Shown: positions 7,608-16,932, numbered from the stretch's first letter. The stretch is DNA of 64,000 nucleotides from Breoghania sp. L-A4 (GCF_003432385.1 NZ_CP031841.1:3821579-3885578); one strand, 5' to 3'. Made by a program: numbers and translations. The notes: generated by a model not told the origin, from the letters alone.

Positions 7608-9746
7608 TCAGACAGAACCGATGGTTTTCAGCCGGGTGCGCGGATGGACTTCGCTCTGGCTCATCACCGTGGTGTGGGCCCGGAACCGCTCCACGATGGA
7701 GCGTACGAAGGGACGCGCGCCCGCGGAGGTCAGCAGCACCGGCGCCTCGCCGGAGAGCGCCGCCTTTTCAAAGCCGTCGCGTACCAGGCCAACGAACTCC
7801 TGCAGCTTGCTGGGCGCCATCGCCAGATGACGATCATCGCCCTCCCCGACGATGGATTCGGCGAACGCCTGCTCCCACTGCGGCGACAGGCTGAGCAGCG
7901 GCAGATAGCCGCCCGGCGCCAGATTGGCGGCGCAGATCTGCCGGGCGAGCCGCGCGCGCACGTGTTCGGCGATGACCTGCGGATTGCGCGAGAACGACGA
8001 GGCTTCCGCGATGCCTTCCAGGATGGTTCCCAGATCGCGGACGGAGACGCGTTCGGCCAACAGCATCTGAAGCACGCGCTGGATGCTGGAGAAGCTGATT
8101 TGCCCGGGGACGATGTCCTCCACCAGTTTCGACTGTTCCTTGGGAAGCTCCGCGAACAGTTTCTGCACATCGGCGTAGGAGAGAAGCTCGGACACGTTGG
8201 CGCGCAGGATCTCGGTCAGATGCGTCGACATGACCGTTGCCGGATCGACCACGGTGTACCCCTTGAGGCTTGCATCCTCGCGCAGGCTCGCCTCCACCCA
8301 GGTCGCGGGAAGCCCGAAGGTCGGCTCCACCGTGTGCGTCCCCGGCAATTGCACCTGGCCGCCCTGCGGGTCCATGACCATGAACTGGTTGGGATAGATC
8401 TGGCCCCTTCCGGCCTCCACTTCCTTGACCTTGATCAGATAGTCGTTGGCCTGAAGCTGAACGTTGTCGAGGATGCGGACGGCCGGCATCAGCACGCCGA
8501 GATCGGTGGCGAGCTGGCGGCGCAGCGCCTTGATCTGCTCGGTCAACTGATCGCCTCCGGCCTGATCGGAGTTGATCAGCGGCAGCAACGCGTAACCGAG
8601 TTCGATGCGCAGATCGTCCATCTTCAACGCGTCGGTGATCGGCGGTTCCTGCGGCGGCGGCGGTTTGATCGCCTCCGCGTGGCTGACGGCCGCCTGCACG
8701 ACCACAGCCTTCTGCGTGAGATTGGAGCGGTAGGCGATCCATCCCGCAAGGCCCGCCATCCCGAGGAACGGGATCATCGGCATGCCCGGCAGCAGCGACA
8801 TTACGCCCATCACGAAGGCCGACATGCCCATGGCTTTGGGATAGCCGGAGAGCTGCTTCATCAGCGCCTTGTCGGCGGCGCCCTTGACGCCGGCCTTGGA
8901 AACCAGAAGGCCCGCGGCCGTGGAGACGATCAGCGCCGGGATCTGGGAGACCAGACCGTCGCCAATGGTCAGCAGCGTGTAGGTTCTGCTGGCGTCCGCG
9001 AACGACAAATCCTGCTGCGCGACACCGATGATGATGCCCGCGACGATGTTGATGAAGGTGATGAGAAGCCCGGCGATGGCGTCACCGCGCACGAACTTCG
9101 ATGCACCGTCCATGGCGCCGAAGAACGAGGACTCGTCCTCGAGAACCTGACGGCGGGTGCGCGCCTCGGCCTCCTCGATCAGACCCGCGGAGAGATCGGC
9201 GTCGATCGCCATCTGCTTGCCGGGCATCGCATCAAGCGTGAATCGCGCGGCCACCTCGGCGATACGGCCGGAACCCTTGGTGATGACCACGAAATTCACA
9301 ATCACCAGAATCGCGAAGACGATCAGGCCGATGATGAAGTTGCCGCCCATGACGAAGTTGCCAAAGGCCTCGATGACATGGCCGGCCGCGCCCGTTCCCT
9401 CATGCCCATAGGCGAGGATCAGACGGGTCGAGGCGAGGTTCAGCGCCAGCCGCAGCATGGTGGCGATCAGCAAGACGGTGGGAAAGACCGAGAATTCCAG
9501 CGGCGTCTGAATGAACAGCGAGGTCATCAGGATCAAGATCGAGAGGATGATCGAGATCGCGAGGAACAGATCGAGCATGAACGCCGGCATCGGCATGATC
9601 AGCACGACCAGGATCGTCATGACCCCCATCGCCAGGCCAATGTCGCCGCGGCGCAGGAAATGGAACAGATCCGTCAGCATCACCTTGCCTGCCCCGTCAC
9701 CGGGGGTCACGGGAGCAGCGGGTGTCGTCACGGGCACATCGGTCAT
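7608..9746 (-). CDS. flhA: Flagellar export apparatus protein FlhA
   Basis: A 712-residue integral membrane component of the flagellar type III export gate. The N-terminal half has about eight transmembrane helices, beginning GDIGLAMGVMTILVVLIMP and including FIQTPLEFSVFPTVLLIATM and RLALNLASTRLIL. The conserved FHIPEP-type loop follows (FTLDAMPGKQMAIDADL). The C-terminal half is the cytoplasmic nonameric platform. I prefer ATG 9746, with GGGACC upstream, over a TTG at 9770. The gene is downstream of flbD by 40 bases in the fliF-to-flhA run. Confidence 0.96.
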   Translation of the reverse strand: MTDVPVTTPAAPVTPGDGAGKVMLTDLFHFLRRGDIGLAMGVMTILVVLIMPMPAFMLDLFLAISIILSILILMTSLFIQTPLEFSVFPTVLLIATMLRLALNLASTRLILAYGHEGTGAAGHVIEAFGNFVMGGNFIIGLIVFAILVIVNFVVITKGSGRIAEVAARFTLDAMPGKQMAIDADLSAGLIEEAEARTRRQVLEDESSFFGAMDGASKFVRGDAIAGLLITFINIVAGIIIGVAQQDLSFADASRTYTLLTIGDGLVSQIPALIVSTAAGLLVSKAGVKGAADKALMKQLSGYPKAMGMSAFVMGVMSLLPGMPMIPFLGMAGLAGWIAYRSNLTQKAVVVQAAVSHAEAIKPPPPQEPPITDALKMDDLRIELGYALLPLINSDQAGGDQLTEQIKALRRQLATDLGVLMPAVRILDNVQLQANDYLIKVKEVEAGRGQIYPNQFMVMDPQGGQVQLPGTHTVEPTFGLPATWVEASLREDASLKGYTVVDPATVMSTHLTEILRANVSELLSYADVQKLFAELPKEQSKLVEDIVPGQISFSSIQRVLQMLLAERVSVRDLGTILEGIAEASSFSRNPQVIAEHVRARLARQICAANLAPGGYLPLLSLSPQWEQAFAESIVGEGDDRHLAMAPSKLQEFVGLVRDGFEKAALSGEAPVLLTSAGARPFVRSIVERFRAHTTVMSQSEVHPRTRLKTIGSV

Positions 9747-9786
9747 GAGCGGCACGGTCCCAGGCGGCAAAAGGATCTAGGCATGG

Positions 9787-11163
9787 TCAATACCCCGCAT
9801 GGCGGGCTTCGCCCGGTGCGGGGATCTGCGCGCCATCATCGGAATACTGGTTGAGCTTGTTGCGCAGCGTGCGGATCGAGATGCCCAGGATTTTCGCGGC
9901 GTGGGTGCGATTGCCAAGGCAATGATCCAGCGTGTCGAGGATCAGATCCTGCTCAACCTCGGCGACCGTGCGGCCGACCATCGTGCGGGTGACGGCCTGC
10001 GCGGCCAGCGCCGCATGCGCGGCCGGGTCGCCCGCTCCCAGGAAGCCGCCGGAGTTGGCGGGGCTTCCATCGGGCGTCAGGATTGCCTCGGGGCCGATCT
10101 CGTCATCCGCACCCAGAAGCACCGCGCGATGCATGGTGTTCTCCAGCTCGCGCACATTGCCCGGCCACGGATTGGACATCAGGGCACGCCGCGCTTCGGC
10201 GTTGATCTCGCGCTCCGGAACACCGTTGATCTTGGAGTATTTGCGCATGAAGTGATGCGCCAGTTCCGAGATATCGGCCGGACGCAAGCGCAAAGGCGGG
10301 ATCTTCAGGTTGACCACGTTCAGCCGGTACAGCAGATCCTCTCGGAACCGTCCGCCGCGCACCTCTTCCGCGAGATCGCGGTTGGAGGTCGCAAGGATCC
10401 GGATGTTGACCGGCACAGGGCGCGTGCCGCCAACGCGATCAATCACCCGCTCCTGGATGGCGCGCAGCAGCTTCGCCTGCAGGCGCACGTCCATCTCCGA
10501 GATCTCGTCGAGCAGCAAGGTACCGCCGTCGGCTTCCTCGAACTTGCCGATACGACGGGCGATGGCGCCGGTAAAGGCCCCCTTTTCATGTCCGAACAGC
10601 TCGGATTCCAGGAGATTTTCGGGGATCGCCGCGCAGTTGACCGAGACGAAGGTCTTGTTGGAGCGGTTGGACTTGCGATGAACGTGGCGCGCCAGAACTT
10701 CCTTGCCGGTGCCCGATTCGCCGGTGATCAGCACCGATGCTTCCGAAGGCGCCACCTGTTCTGCCAGGCGAACGACGGCGGCCATGGCATCGTCTCGATA
10801 GATGATATCGGACTGGTCGTTGGCGACCGCGCCCAGAACCGCCGCGATGAGCTCGGGATCCGGCGGCAGCGGAATATATTCCTTCGCGCCGGCGCGAATT
10901 GCCTCGACCGCGGCGCGCGCATTGGTCTCCGTGCCGCAGGCAACAACAGGAACATGGATACGTTCGGCCTGCAGCCGTTCGATCAGGGCGCCGATATCGA
11001 GATTGACGTCGATCATGATCAGATCGGCGCCGCGCCCCGAGCGCAGGACCTTCAGCGCATCATTGACGTTTTCCGCGTAAATGACACCCGCGCCACGGTC
11101 CATGGCGATTTTGGTCGCCGCGGTGAGTTGCCCGCCGAGAGTGCCGATAATCAGGAGTTGCAT
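9787..11163 (-). CDS. flbD: Sigma-54-dependent flagellar regulator FlbD
   Basis: A 458-residue enhancer-binding protein: degenerate receiver domain (1-115), AAA+ domain with Walker A GESGTGKE (148-155) and the sigma-54 contact loop GAFTGA (194-199), and a C-terminal Fis-type helix-turn-helix (NRTHAAKILGISIRTLRNKL). In Caulobacter FlbD turns on sigma-54 flagellar genes and represses fliF. The receiver keeps Asp52 but lacks the paired N-terminal acidic residues (it reads LLIIGTLGG) and the usual KP lysine (KEYIPLP). This fits control by a partner such as FliX rather than phosphorylation. Position after fliN matches the Caulobacter operon. Confidence 0.93.
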   Translation of the reverse strand: MQLLIIGTLGGQLTAATKIAMDRGAGVIYAENVNDALKVLRSGRGADLIMIDVNLDIGALIERLQAERIHVPVVACGTETNARAAVEAIRAGAKEYIPLPPDPELIAAVLGAVANDQSDIIYRDDAMAAVVRLAEQVAPSEASVLITGESGTGKEVLARHVHRKSNRSNKTFVSVNCAAIPENLLESELFGHEKGAFTGAIARRIGKFEEADGGTLLLDEISEMDVRLQAKLLRAIQERVIDRVGGTRPVPVNIRILATSNRDLAEEVRGGRFREDLLYRLNVVNLKIPPLRLRPADISELAHHFMRKYSKINGVPEREINAEARRALMSNPWPGNVRELENTMHRAVLLGADDEIGPEAILTPDGSPANSGGFLGAGDPAAHAALAAQAVTRTMVGRTVAEVEQDLILDTLDHCLGNRTHAAKILGISIRTLRNKLNQYSDDGAQIPAPGEARHAGY

Positions 11164-11219
11164 TGGTCACCTCGTCGCCATCGAATGGCACCAGACACGT
11201 GCAGGGAAATCCGTTCCAC

Positions 11220-11558
11220 CTACCGGTCCGTTTTGATCATTTCCGTCATCGTCACGCCGAGCTTGTCTTCCACGAGCACCACTTCGCCGCGCGCCACAAG
11301 ACGGTCATTGACATAGATATCGATCGCTTCGCCGACCTTCCGGTCGAGCTCGAGCACGGTGCCCGACGACAGCTTCAGCAGGTCGGACACATGCATCCTG
11401 GAGTGTCCCAAAACGGCCGAAACCCGGACAGGAACGTCAAAGACAGCCTCCAGATCGGAAGCCGATTTGGCGGTGGGCGCCGGGGTCTCGGCGCGGTCGA
11501 GCGTTGGCACCGAGAGTTCCTCAAGGGGCATTCCGCCGCGTTCTTCTGTTTCGCTCAT
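11220..11558 (-). CDS. fliN: Flagellar motor switch protein FliN
   Basis: A 112-residue C-ring protein. The C-terminal 80 residues form the SpoA/SURF domain (VFDVPVRVSAVLGHSRM, LLKLSSGTVLELDRKVGE, IYVNDRLVARGEVVLVEDKLGVTMTEM), and the N-terminus is a disordered acidic and proline-rich leader. ATG 11558 lies four bases after the fliH stop, with GGGAG in the fliH tail as ribosome site. The product works with FliG (and FliM, not in this window) in torque switching. Confidence 0.94.
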   Translation of the reverse strand: MSETEERGGMPLEELSVPTLDRAETPAPTAKSASDLEAVFDVPVRVSAVLGHSRMHVSDLLKLSSGTVLELDRKVGEAIDIYVNDRLVARGEVVLVEDKLGVTMTEMIKTDR

Positions 11559-11562
11559 TGCA

Positions 11563-12264
11563 TCAAGCTCCCGTCGTGTCGCTGGCCGGCGCGGCGCGCG
11601 CGCTGGCCTTGCGAACATCATCACGCGCCGTGAAATAGCGCCGCACAAGCGCCTCTATCTGCTTCTCAAGCGCCTTGCGGTCGCGCAGCAGGCCTCCGTC
11701 GGCCCATTCGATGCGGCAATCGCCACGCTCCAGGTCGGGTTCGCCAAGGATCACCAGGCGCCCCTCGAACCCCTTCTCGTACACCAAACCGTCAACGGCG
11801 TTCTTGAGCCGGTCGCTGTCGCGCTCGTTGATCCGCACCACCACATGCGGCTGGCGGCGCAGCGGCCCCAGGCACTCCGACAGCAAGGCCACCACCTCGC
11901 CAAGCGGCTCGCGAGCGATCAGATGCGCCGCAAACCGCCGCGCGGCGAGAAACGCCAATCCGACGGCATCCTTTTCCAGCCGTTCCTGCTCGCCTTCGAT
12001 GCCCTTCAGCAAAGCATCCACGGAACTCGTGAGCCTGTCCGCTTCGCCGGCAAGCCGATCGGCCTCCTTGTCGACCACCTCGGCGCGGCCCGCGGCGAGC
12101 CCCTTCTGATGGCCGCGCTTCTCGGCGTCTGCGAGCAGCTTCTGATGTTCACGCACGGTGATCGTCGGCTCGGCGGCAACCTCGGGTTCCACTTTCTCCG
12201 GCTTCTTCGGCGCCAACAGCTCCTGGTTGAACAGGAAGCGCTCCGGGGTAGGTCTGGATGCCAT
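11563..12264 (-). CDS. fliH: Flagellar assembly protein FliH (FlbE type)
   Basis: The 233-residue product should be the stator-like regulator of the export ATPase FliI. The N-terminal third is proline- and charge-rich, residues from about 40 to 110 form a long coiled coil (REHQKLLADAEKRGHQKGL and on), and the C-terminus is the globular delta-like domain. Divergent sequence is normal for alphaproteobacterial FliH, called FlbE in Caulobacter, and the slot between fliG and fliN supports the call. ATG 12264 has GGGG a few bases upstream; an in-frame ATG at 12303 would overlap fliG. Confidence 0.85.
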   Translation of the reverse strand: MASRPTPERFLFNQELLAPKKPEKVEPEVAAEPTITVREHQKLLADAEKRGHQKGLAAGRAEVVDKEADRLAGEADRLTSSVDALLKGIEGEQERLEKDAVGLAFLAARRFAAHLIAREPLGEVVALLSECLGPLRRQPHVVVRINERDSDRLKNAVDGLVYEKGFEGRLVILGEPDLERGDCRIEWADGGLLRDRKALEKQIEALVRRYFTARDDVRKASARAAPASDTTGA

Positions 12265-12283
12265 TTTTTGCCCCGTCGCTTGA

Positions 12284-13327
12284 TTAGTAGACAAGTTCAT
12301 CATCGCTGCCGTTCTTGGTGATCATGATTTCACCGCGCGCAGCAAGATCCTTGGCGACGTTGACCATCTCTGACTGAATATCGTCGATATCGCGCAGCCG
12401 CACGGGGCCAAGCGCATTCATGTCGTCCTGCAGCATCTTGGCCGCACGCGCCGTCATGTTGGAGAAGAAGAACTCGCGAACGGCCTCGCTCGAACCCTTC
12501 AGCGCGATGCCCATCTTCCCCTTGTCGACGTTGCGCAACAGCGTCTGGACGCTCGCGGCATCCAGCTTCGCCAGATCGTCGAAGGTGAACATCAGCGTCT
12601 TGATCTTCTCCGCCGACTCGCGGCTTTCCTCCTCGAGCGCGGAGAGGAATCGGGCTTCGGTCTGGCGGTCGAAGTTGTTGAAGATATCAGCCATCAGCTC
12701 GTGGGAGTCGCGACGGCTGGTCTGCGACAGATTGGACATGAACTCGGTGCGCAGCGTCTGCTCCATTTTCTCGAGCACGTCCTTCTGCACCGCTTCCATG
12801 CGCAGCATGCGGTTGACCACTTCGAGCGCGAATTCCTCCGGCAGGATCGACAATACCCGCGCCGCGTGATCGGCCCGGATCTTCGACAGCACGACAGACA
12901 CGGTCTGCGGATATTCGTTCTTGAGATAATTGGCGAGGACGTTCTCCTGAACGTTCGACAGCTTCTCCCACATGTTGCGCCCAGCCGGGCCGCGGATCTC
13001 TTCCATGATGTGCGAGACGCGGTCGGAAGGCAGGAAGGAGCCGAGCAAACGCTCCGTGGCGTCCACATTGCCCGTCAATGCGCCCTGCGACGTCAGCTTG
13101 GTGACAAAGTCGACCATCAGGGATTCAAGCATGGTCGGCGTGACCGGTCCGAGCTTGGCAAGCGTTGCCGAAATCTGGCGAATCTCGATTTCATCGAGAC
13201 GCTCCCATACCGGCCGGCCGTGCTCCTCTCCAAGCGCGAGCAGCAACACCGCCGCGCGCTCGACGCCGACCAACTCACGGTCTTCGTGCTCGGTGGAGAT
13301 GGTCAGGCTTCTTGTTGTCGCTCCCAT
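12284..13327 (-). CDS. fliG: Flagellar motor switch protein FliG
   Basis: A 347-residue C-ring protein with the three FliG domains. The middle domain carries the EHPQ-type motif as [22 protein letters not shown], and the C-terminal domain holds the charged torque helix ([18 protein letters not shown]) that meets the stators. The substitution of Tyr for His in EHPQ is a modest variation. It starts at ATG 13327, three bases after the fliF stop, so translation is probably coupled. Confidence 0.96.
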   Translation of the reverse strand: MGATTRSLTISTEHEDRELVGVERAAVLLLALGEEHGRPVWERLDEIEIRQISATLAKLGPVTPTMLESLMVDFVTKLTSQGALTGNVDATERLLGSFLPSDRVSHIMEEIRGPAGRNMWEKLSNVQENVLANYLKNEYPQTVSVVLSKIRADHAARVLSILPEEFALEVVNRMLRMEAVQKDVLEKMEQTLRTEFMSNLSQTSRRDSHELMADIFNNFDRQTEARFLSALEEESRESAEKIKTLMFTFDDLAKLDAASVQTLLRNVDKGKMGIALKGSSEAVREFFFSNMTARAAKMLQDDMNALGPVRLRDIDDIQSEMVNVAKDLAARGEIMITKNGSDDELVY

Positions 13328-13330
13328 GTC

Positions 13331-14965
13331 CTATGCCGCCTCGTTCAGCCAGCCGCGGATGATCGACACGGCTTCATTGGGGTACTCTTCGACGATCTCG
13401 CCGATCTGCTTCACCGACTGGGCGTGCTCGGAACCAGCGGCCTTTGCATCGCTCAGCCACTGGATGGTCTGGCTTTCCAACTTGCTGGCTTCGCTGACAG
13501 CCTCGACGGGGATCAGGGAACCGTCCGCCGCGATCATGGCCTGATCACGCGCCTCCGTCGCCGTGAGCGCTGCCTTCACTTCCTCAGGCGCGACAATCTT
13601 GCGAACCAGCGGACGGACAACGAAGAGCATCAACAATAGCGTGATCACCAGCAGGACGCCCAATTCGGAGACATACAGAATGTCATCCTTGGTGAGGTCG
13701 AAAAGGTTGTTTTCGTTTTCCGGAATATCGATGCCCGGCGCATTGGCGAAGCGCAGGTTGACGACTTCTATCTGATCGCCACGGGTCTGGTCATAGCCGA
13801 CAGCCGAGCGGACCAGCGCGCCGATGCGGTCGAGGTCCTCCTGGGTGCGCGGCGTATACACACGATCGCCATCGGCGTTGGTCTCATACACGCCGTCGAC
13901 AAGGACAGCGATCGACAGCCGGCGAATGCCGCCCGCCTCGACAATCTCGGTCTTGGTCGAATGCGAAATCTCGTAGTTGACGGTTTCCTCGGTCGTGCTC
14001 GACGCATCCCGGTCACCCGTGCCGGCCGGATTGGTCTCGGCATTGGGCAACTGATTGCCGGCCGTGACCCCATCCTCGCCGGATTGACTAGACGCGCTTT
14101 CCTCGCGCGACTGGGTCGACCGCACCACCTGGCCATCAGGATCAAAAATCTCGGAGGTCTCTGTGATGCGGTTGTAATCGATTTCGGCGGCGATACGCAC
14201 CCGCGCGCGTCCTGGCCCCACAACGGACGAAACGATTTCCTCCACCTGCTGGCGCAGCCGCCGTTCGACGGCGACCGTGCGCTCCTGCAGGGACGTGGCG
14301 AGCATGCCTTCTGAATCGCCCTCCATGCCGCTGGCCAGCAACTGGCCGGTCTCGTCGACGATGGAAACATGCGACGGGCTCAACCCCTCGACGGCCGAAG
14401 CCACGAGGTGCTGGATGGCGCGCACCTGACCCTGATCGAGGTGCCCCCGCACCTTCAGAACGATCGAGGCGGTCGGATCTTCCCTGTCGCGCTGAAACAG
14501 CTGCCGTTCGGGCAATACCAGATGAACCCGGGCTGTCGCCACCTTGCCGATGGCCTGAATGGTGCGGGCGAGCTCTCCCTCGAGCGCGCGAAGATGATTG
14601 ATGTTCTGGACGAAGCTTGTGGCGCCCAGCGTGTCGGAGCGATCGAAAATCTCATAGCCGACGGACCCACCCGTCGGCAGCCCTTGCTCAGCCAATCGCA
14701 TGCGGGTGCGCAGAACATCAGCCTTGGGGATCAGAATGGCTGCGCCGTCGCTGCGCACCTCGTAGGCAATGCCCAGGCTTTCCAGCTGATTGATGATCTG
14801 TGAGGAGTCATCGAACGTCAGTTCTGTGTAGAGCGGCGTCATGACGGGTGACGTCACGCGCAGAATGATAACGGCGAAGACCCCGATCAAAATCGCGGCG
14901 ACGGCGCCCATAGCCGCAAGCCGGGCGGACCCCAATGCGCGCATGAATTCGAAAAAGCCGTTCAC
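13331..14965 (-). CDS. fliF: Flagellar MS-ring protein FliF
   Basis: A 544-residue basal-body protein with two membrane helices, one near the N-terminus (LAAMGAVAAILIGVFAVIIL) and one near residue 450 (LGVLLVITLLLMLFVVRPLV), around the periplasmic ring-building domains (LPTGGSVGYEIFDRSDTLGA, ELARTIQAIGKVATARVHLV). The acidic C-terminal tail binds FliG. I prefer GTG 14965, giving MNGFFEFMRALG, because GGAAG lies about ten bases upstream; TTG 14983 is the longest alternative. It heads the operon, about 115 bases downstream of a CtrA-like box. Confidence 0.94.
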   Translation of the reverse strand: MNGFFEFMRALGSARLAAMGAVAAILIGVFAVIILRVTSPVMTPLYTELTFDDSSQIINQLESLGIAYEVRSDGAAILIPKADVLRTRMRLAEQGLPTGGSVGYEIFDRSDTLGATSFVQNINHLRALEGELARTIQAIGKVATARVHLVLPERQLFQRDREDPTASIVLKVRGHLDQGQVRAIQHLVASAVEGLSPSHVSIVDETGQLLASGMEGDSEGMLATSLQERTVAVERRLRQQVEEIVSSVVGPGRARVRIAAEIDYNRITETSEIFDPDGQVVRSTQSREESASSQSGEDGVTAGNQLPNAETNPAGTGDRDASSTTEETVNYEISHSTKTEIVEAGGIRRLSIAVLVDGVYETNADGDRVYTPRTQEDLDRIGALVRSAVGYDQTRGDQIEVVNLRFANAPGIDIPENENNLFDLTKDDILYVSELGVLLVITLLLMLFVVRPLVRKIVAPEEVKAALTATEARDQAMIAADGSLIPVEAVSEASKLESQTIQWLSDAKAAGSEHAQSVKQIGEIVEEYPNEAVSIIRGWLNEAA

Positions 14966-15332
14966 GGTGCGTTTGTCTTCCAATCCAGCGCTTCAGAGAT
15001 CGAGCCGTCCGAGAGAGAGTGAGGACATGAGGATGGTGGAACGCCTCCCGAACGGCTCGCTAGGCAAAAATTGCCCCGAGATGGTAAACAAGACGTTAAC
15101 AAATGAACAAATGCGCAGTTGCCCATATGATTTTTCTAGGGTTTTGGCCAATCGGCTCTTTACCCAGGCAGGCAAAATCCGCCTAGCGCGTTAACCAACG
15201 CGACGTGGATTGCCCATCCGGAATCCGAAATCGGAACGAAAGCGACTGCTCACGACACGCGGATCTGAATCCGCGCCAACGATTCGAGCTGGCCAGGCGT
15301 TGAGATTTCCGGGCACAGCGACGCGAGTACGG
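14966..15332. other. fliF promoter region
   Basis: About 370 bases between fliF and the sciP terminator. The part at 15060-15180 is AT-rich and holds the CtrA-like box listed separately. No other gene was seen; short open frames here have no family features. Confidence 0.5.
15081..15099 (-). promoter_or_regulatory. CtrA-like box of the fliF promoter
   Basis: Read on the minus strand this is TTAA, seven bases, then TTTACCAT, one mismatch from the extended consensus TTAA-N7-TTAACCAT. It lies about 115 bases upstream of the fliF start. In Caulobacter fliF is a direct CtrA target, which makes the match meaningful. Confidence 0.55.
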
Positions 15333-15362
15333 AAAAAAGCGGGCCCGGAATCCCGGGCCCGC
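15333..15362 (-). terminator. Rho-independent terminator of sciP
   Basis: A perfect ten-pair stem, GCGGGCCCGG with CCGGGCCCGC at 15339-15362, has a four-base loop. In the minus direction it is followed by a run of six T (A run at 15333-15338). It lies about 50 bases after the sciP stop. Confidence 0.85.
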
Positions 15363-15409
15363 TTTCGTAAAATCAATCACGCCCTCTGACCCCGAGGTGG
15401 GATCGGCGA

Positions 15410-15685
15410 TCAAGACCGATATTGTTGAACCCGCGTTGCGCGCAAGCCCGCAAGACCGTGCCTGTCGATGGAACTTTGCCACGACAGGAATTCCTCGACT
15501 GTCAGCGTATATCGCTGACATGCTTCGTCGAGGGAAAGCAGCCCGCCGCGAACAGCGGCGACCACTTCAGCCTTGCGCCGAATGACCCACCTTTTAGTGG
15601 ACGTCGGCGGAAGATCGGCAATCGTCAATGGGCTGCCGTCGGGCCCGATTACATATTTGACACGAGAACGAACTTGCTCGGTCAT
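15410..15685 (-). CDS. sciP: CtrA inhibitor SciP (DUF1153)
   Basis: A 91-residue protein nearly all made of the SciP/DUF1153 domain: VKYVIGPDGSPLTIADLP, KRWVIRRKAEVVAAVRGGLL and the HTH-like DEACQRYTLTVEEFLSWQ. In Caulobacter SciP binds CtrA and blocks its recruitment of RNA polymerase in new swarmer cells, and sciP is itself switched on by CtrA. Here the gene sits between fliF and flgD and a CtrA-like box lies 55 bases before its start, so the feedback loop appears conserved. ATG 15685 has a GAGAG upstream. A strong terminator follows. Confidence 0.93.
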   Translation of the reverse strand: MTEQVRSRVKYVIGPDGSPLTIADLPPTSTKRWVIRRKAEVVAAVRGGLLSLDEACQRYTLTVEEFLSWQSSIDRHGLAGLRATRVQQYRS

Positions 15686-15739
15686 CGTACTCTCACACTA
15701 AACGTGACCTCGGTATGGGGAGAGATTAGCCGGTCCGAT

Positions 15740-15754
15740 TTAAAATTTACCTAA
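15740..15754 (-). promoter_or_regulatory. CtrA-like box before sciP
   Basis: TTAA at 15740-15743, seven bases, CTAA at 15751-15754: one mismatch to TTAA-N7-TTAA, 55 bases upstream of the sciP ATG. CtrA activation of sciP is known in Caulobacter. Confidence 0.45.
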
Positions 15755-15994
15755 ACCCTTGGCAAGAATTCGGTAAGAATTGTCCCTAGTCTGGAAACCT
15801 CTTCGATAATGTGCCCGAAATCGGCAGCAACCCGCGGGCCAAACGGGCAGCGCACAGGGGACACGCGGCGCTGAAAGTTGTCAGGATTGTGAAAAAAACG
15901 TGAGAAAACCGCGCTCTGGCGCGCAAGGACGCCGACGCAGCAGCCCTGGCGGCCACGGTCATACATGACCGGTTGCCGACACCGCGTACACGGC

Positions 15995-16027
15995 AAAAAA
16001 TAACCGCACCGGATGGCTCCGGCGCGG
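15995..16027 (-). terminator. Rho-independent terminator after flgD
   Basis: On the minus strand CCGCGCCGGA pairs with TCCGGTGCGG (one G-U pair) around a four-base loop at 16004-16027, followed by TTATTTTTT at 15995-16003. It lies about 150 bases past the flgD stop and should close the fliK-flgD transcript. Confidence 0.75.
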
Positions 16028-16173
16028 CTGAAAATGCAATTTCGGGAATGATTGCGGGCTTGCGAGGAGCCCGAAACCGGCAGGCACGGCCTCCGCGAGA
16101 TGCGGCGCGAGGCGCTTTGGGCGCCCATATGCCCGATTCTCGACAGCCCCGGCCTTCCAGTCGATTCCCGAGG

Positions 16174-16836
16174 CTACAGCGACCTGCTGACGGAATGGAT
16201 CGACGACAAGGGGATCAGAGCGCCGCCAACCTTGAGGATGGGCTCGGTCCCGCTCAGATCGATGCCATCGACCACGCCGGACATTTGCGTGTCCACGGAC
16301 ACCGCATTGCCACTGCCATCCTTTGCTGCGATCGAAATCGAGAAGGTGCCGTCCGGCGCGTCGACGCCGCTGTTGGTCCGGCCATCCCAAACATAGGCGG
16401 ACGAGCCTTCCGTGATCTCGATCTTCTCCGTGAACATCACCGCGCCATCGGAATTGCGGATCGAGATTTCCGCCGTCTCGGCGCCGGCCCCTGACGTGAA
16501 GCCCCAAACGGCCTCTCCGTCCTCCAGAACGCTCTGAACGCCATCAGCGACCACTTTCGTCCCGAGATAGGAGACCAGGCCAGCCGCGCTCTGGGATTGC
16601 ACCGATGAGATCAGTTCATCCAGATTGGCGTTGGTCTTGATCTGTTGTTCGATGGCCGAATATTGCACCAGCTGGTTGGTGAAATCGTCAGCGTTCATCG
16701 GATCAAGCGGATCCTGCACCTTCAGCTGGGTCGTGAGCAGCGTCAGGAACATCTCGTAGTTGGACGACAGCGTCGCGGAATCGTTGCTCGCGCCGCCCGT
16801 GGTCTTCGTCGTTGAGGAAGCGCCCGAAACATCCAT
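16174..16836 (-). CDS. flgD: Flagellar hook capping protein FlgD
   Basis: A 220-residue scaffold for hook assembly. The N-terminal FlgD signature is clear: SSNYEMFLTLLTTQLKVQDP, LDPMNADDFTNQLVQYSAIEQQ (in two parts) and the LDELISSVQSQSAAGLVSYLG helix. The rest is the Tudor/Ig-like cap with DGRTNSGVDAPDGTFSI. ATG 16836 is preceded by GGAGATTGAAAG. It follows fliK by 96 bases, as in other alphaproteobacterial hook operons, and probably shares the sigma-54 promoter upstream of fliK. Confidence 0.94.
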   Translation of the reverse strand: MDVSGASSTTKTTGGASNDSATLSSNYEMFLTLLTTQLKVQDPLDPMNADDFTNQLVQYSAIEQQIKTNANLDELISSVQSQSAAGLVSYLGTKVVADGVQSVLEDGEAVWGFTSGAGAETAEISIRNSDGAVMFTEKIEITEGSSAYVWDGRTNSGVDAPDGTFSISIAAKDGSGNAVSVDTQMSGVVDGIDLSGTEPILKVGGALIPLSSIHSVSRSL

Positions 16837-16932
16837 CTTTCAATCTCCACTGTCGCTCGGGAACACACCAGCGGCCGTTTGGCCGGAGGATGGTCCCGGC
16901 AGCCCGCGCAGTCGCGCCGGCCGCGGGTTTAC

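Larger units (their letters stand above)
15686..16173. other. Spacer between sciP and flgD
   Basis: About 490 bases holding the sciP promoter with a CtrA-like box at 15740-15754 and the flgD terminator near 16000. I see no gene; a 125-codon open frame on the minus strand lacks coding character and crosses the terminator. Confidence 0.6.

Noticed and set aside
7563-9854. A 763-codon open frame antisense to flhA
   Set aside because: flhA is unmistakable on the other strand. The antisense frame is histidine/arginine/aspartate-rich, has no family features and is a GC-codon shadow.
9799-11316. A 505-codon plus-strand frame across flbD and fliN
   Set aside because: It is antisense to the conserved flbD AAA+ domain and has no motifs of its own.
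15751-16128. A 125-codon minus-strand frame between sciP and flgD
   Set aside because: It runs through the flgD terminator and ends at the sciP promoter; the translation is cysteine/arginine-rich noise.
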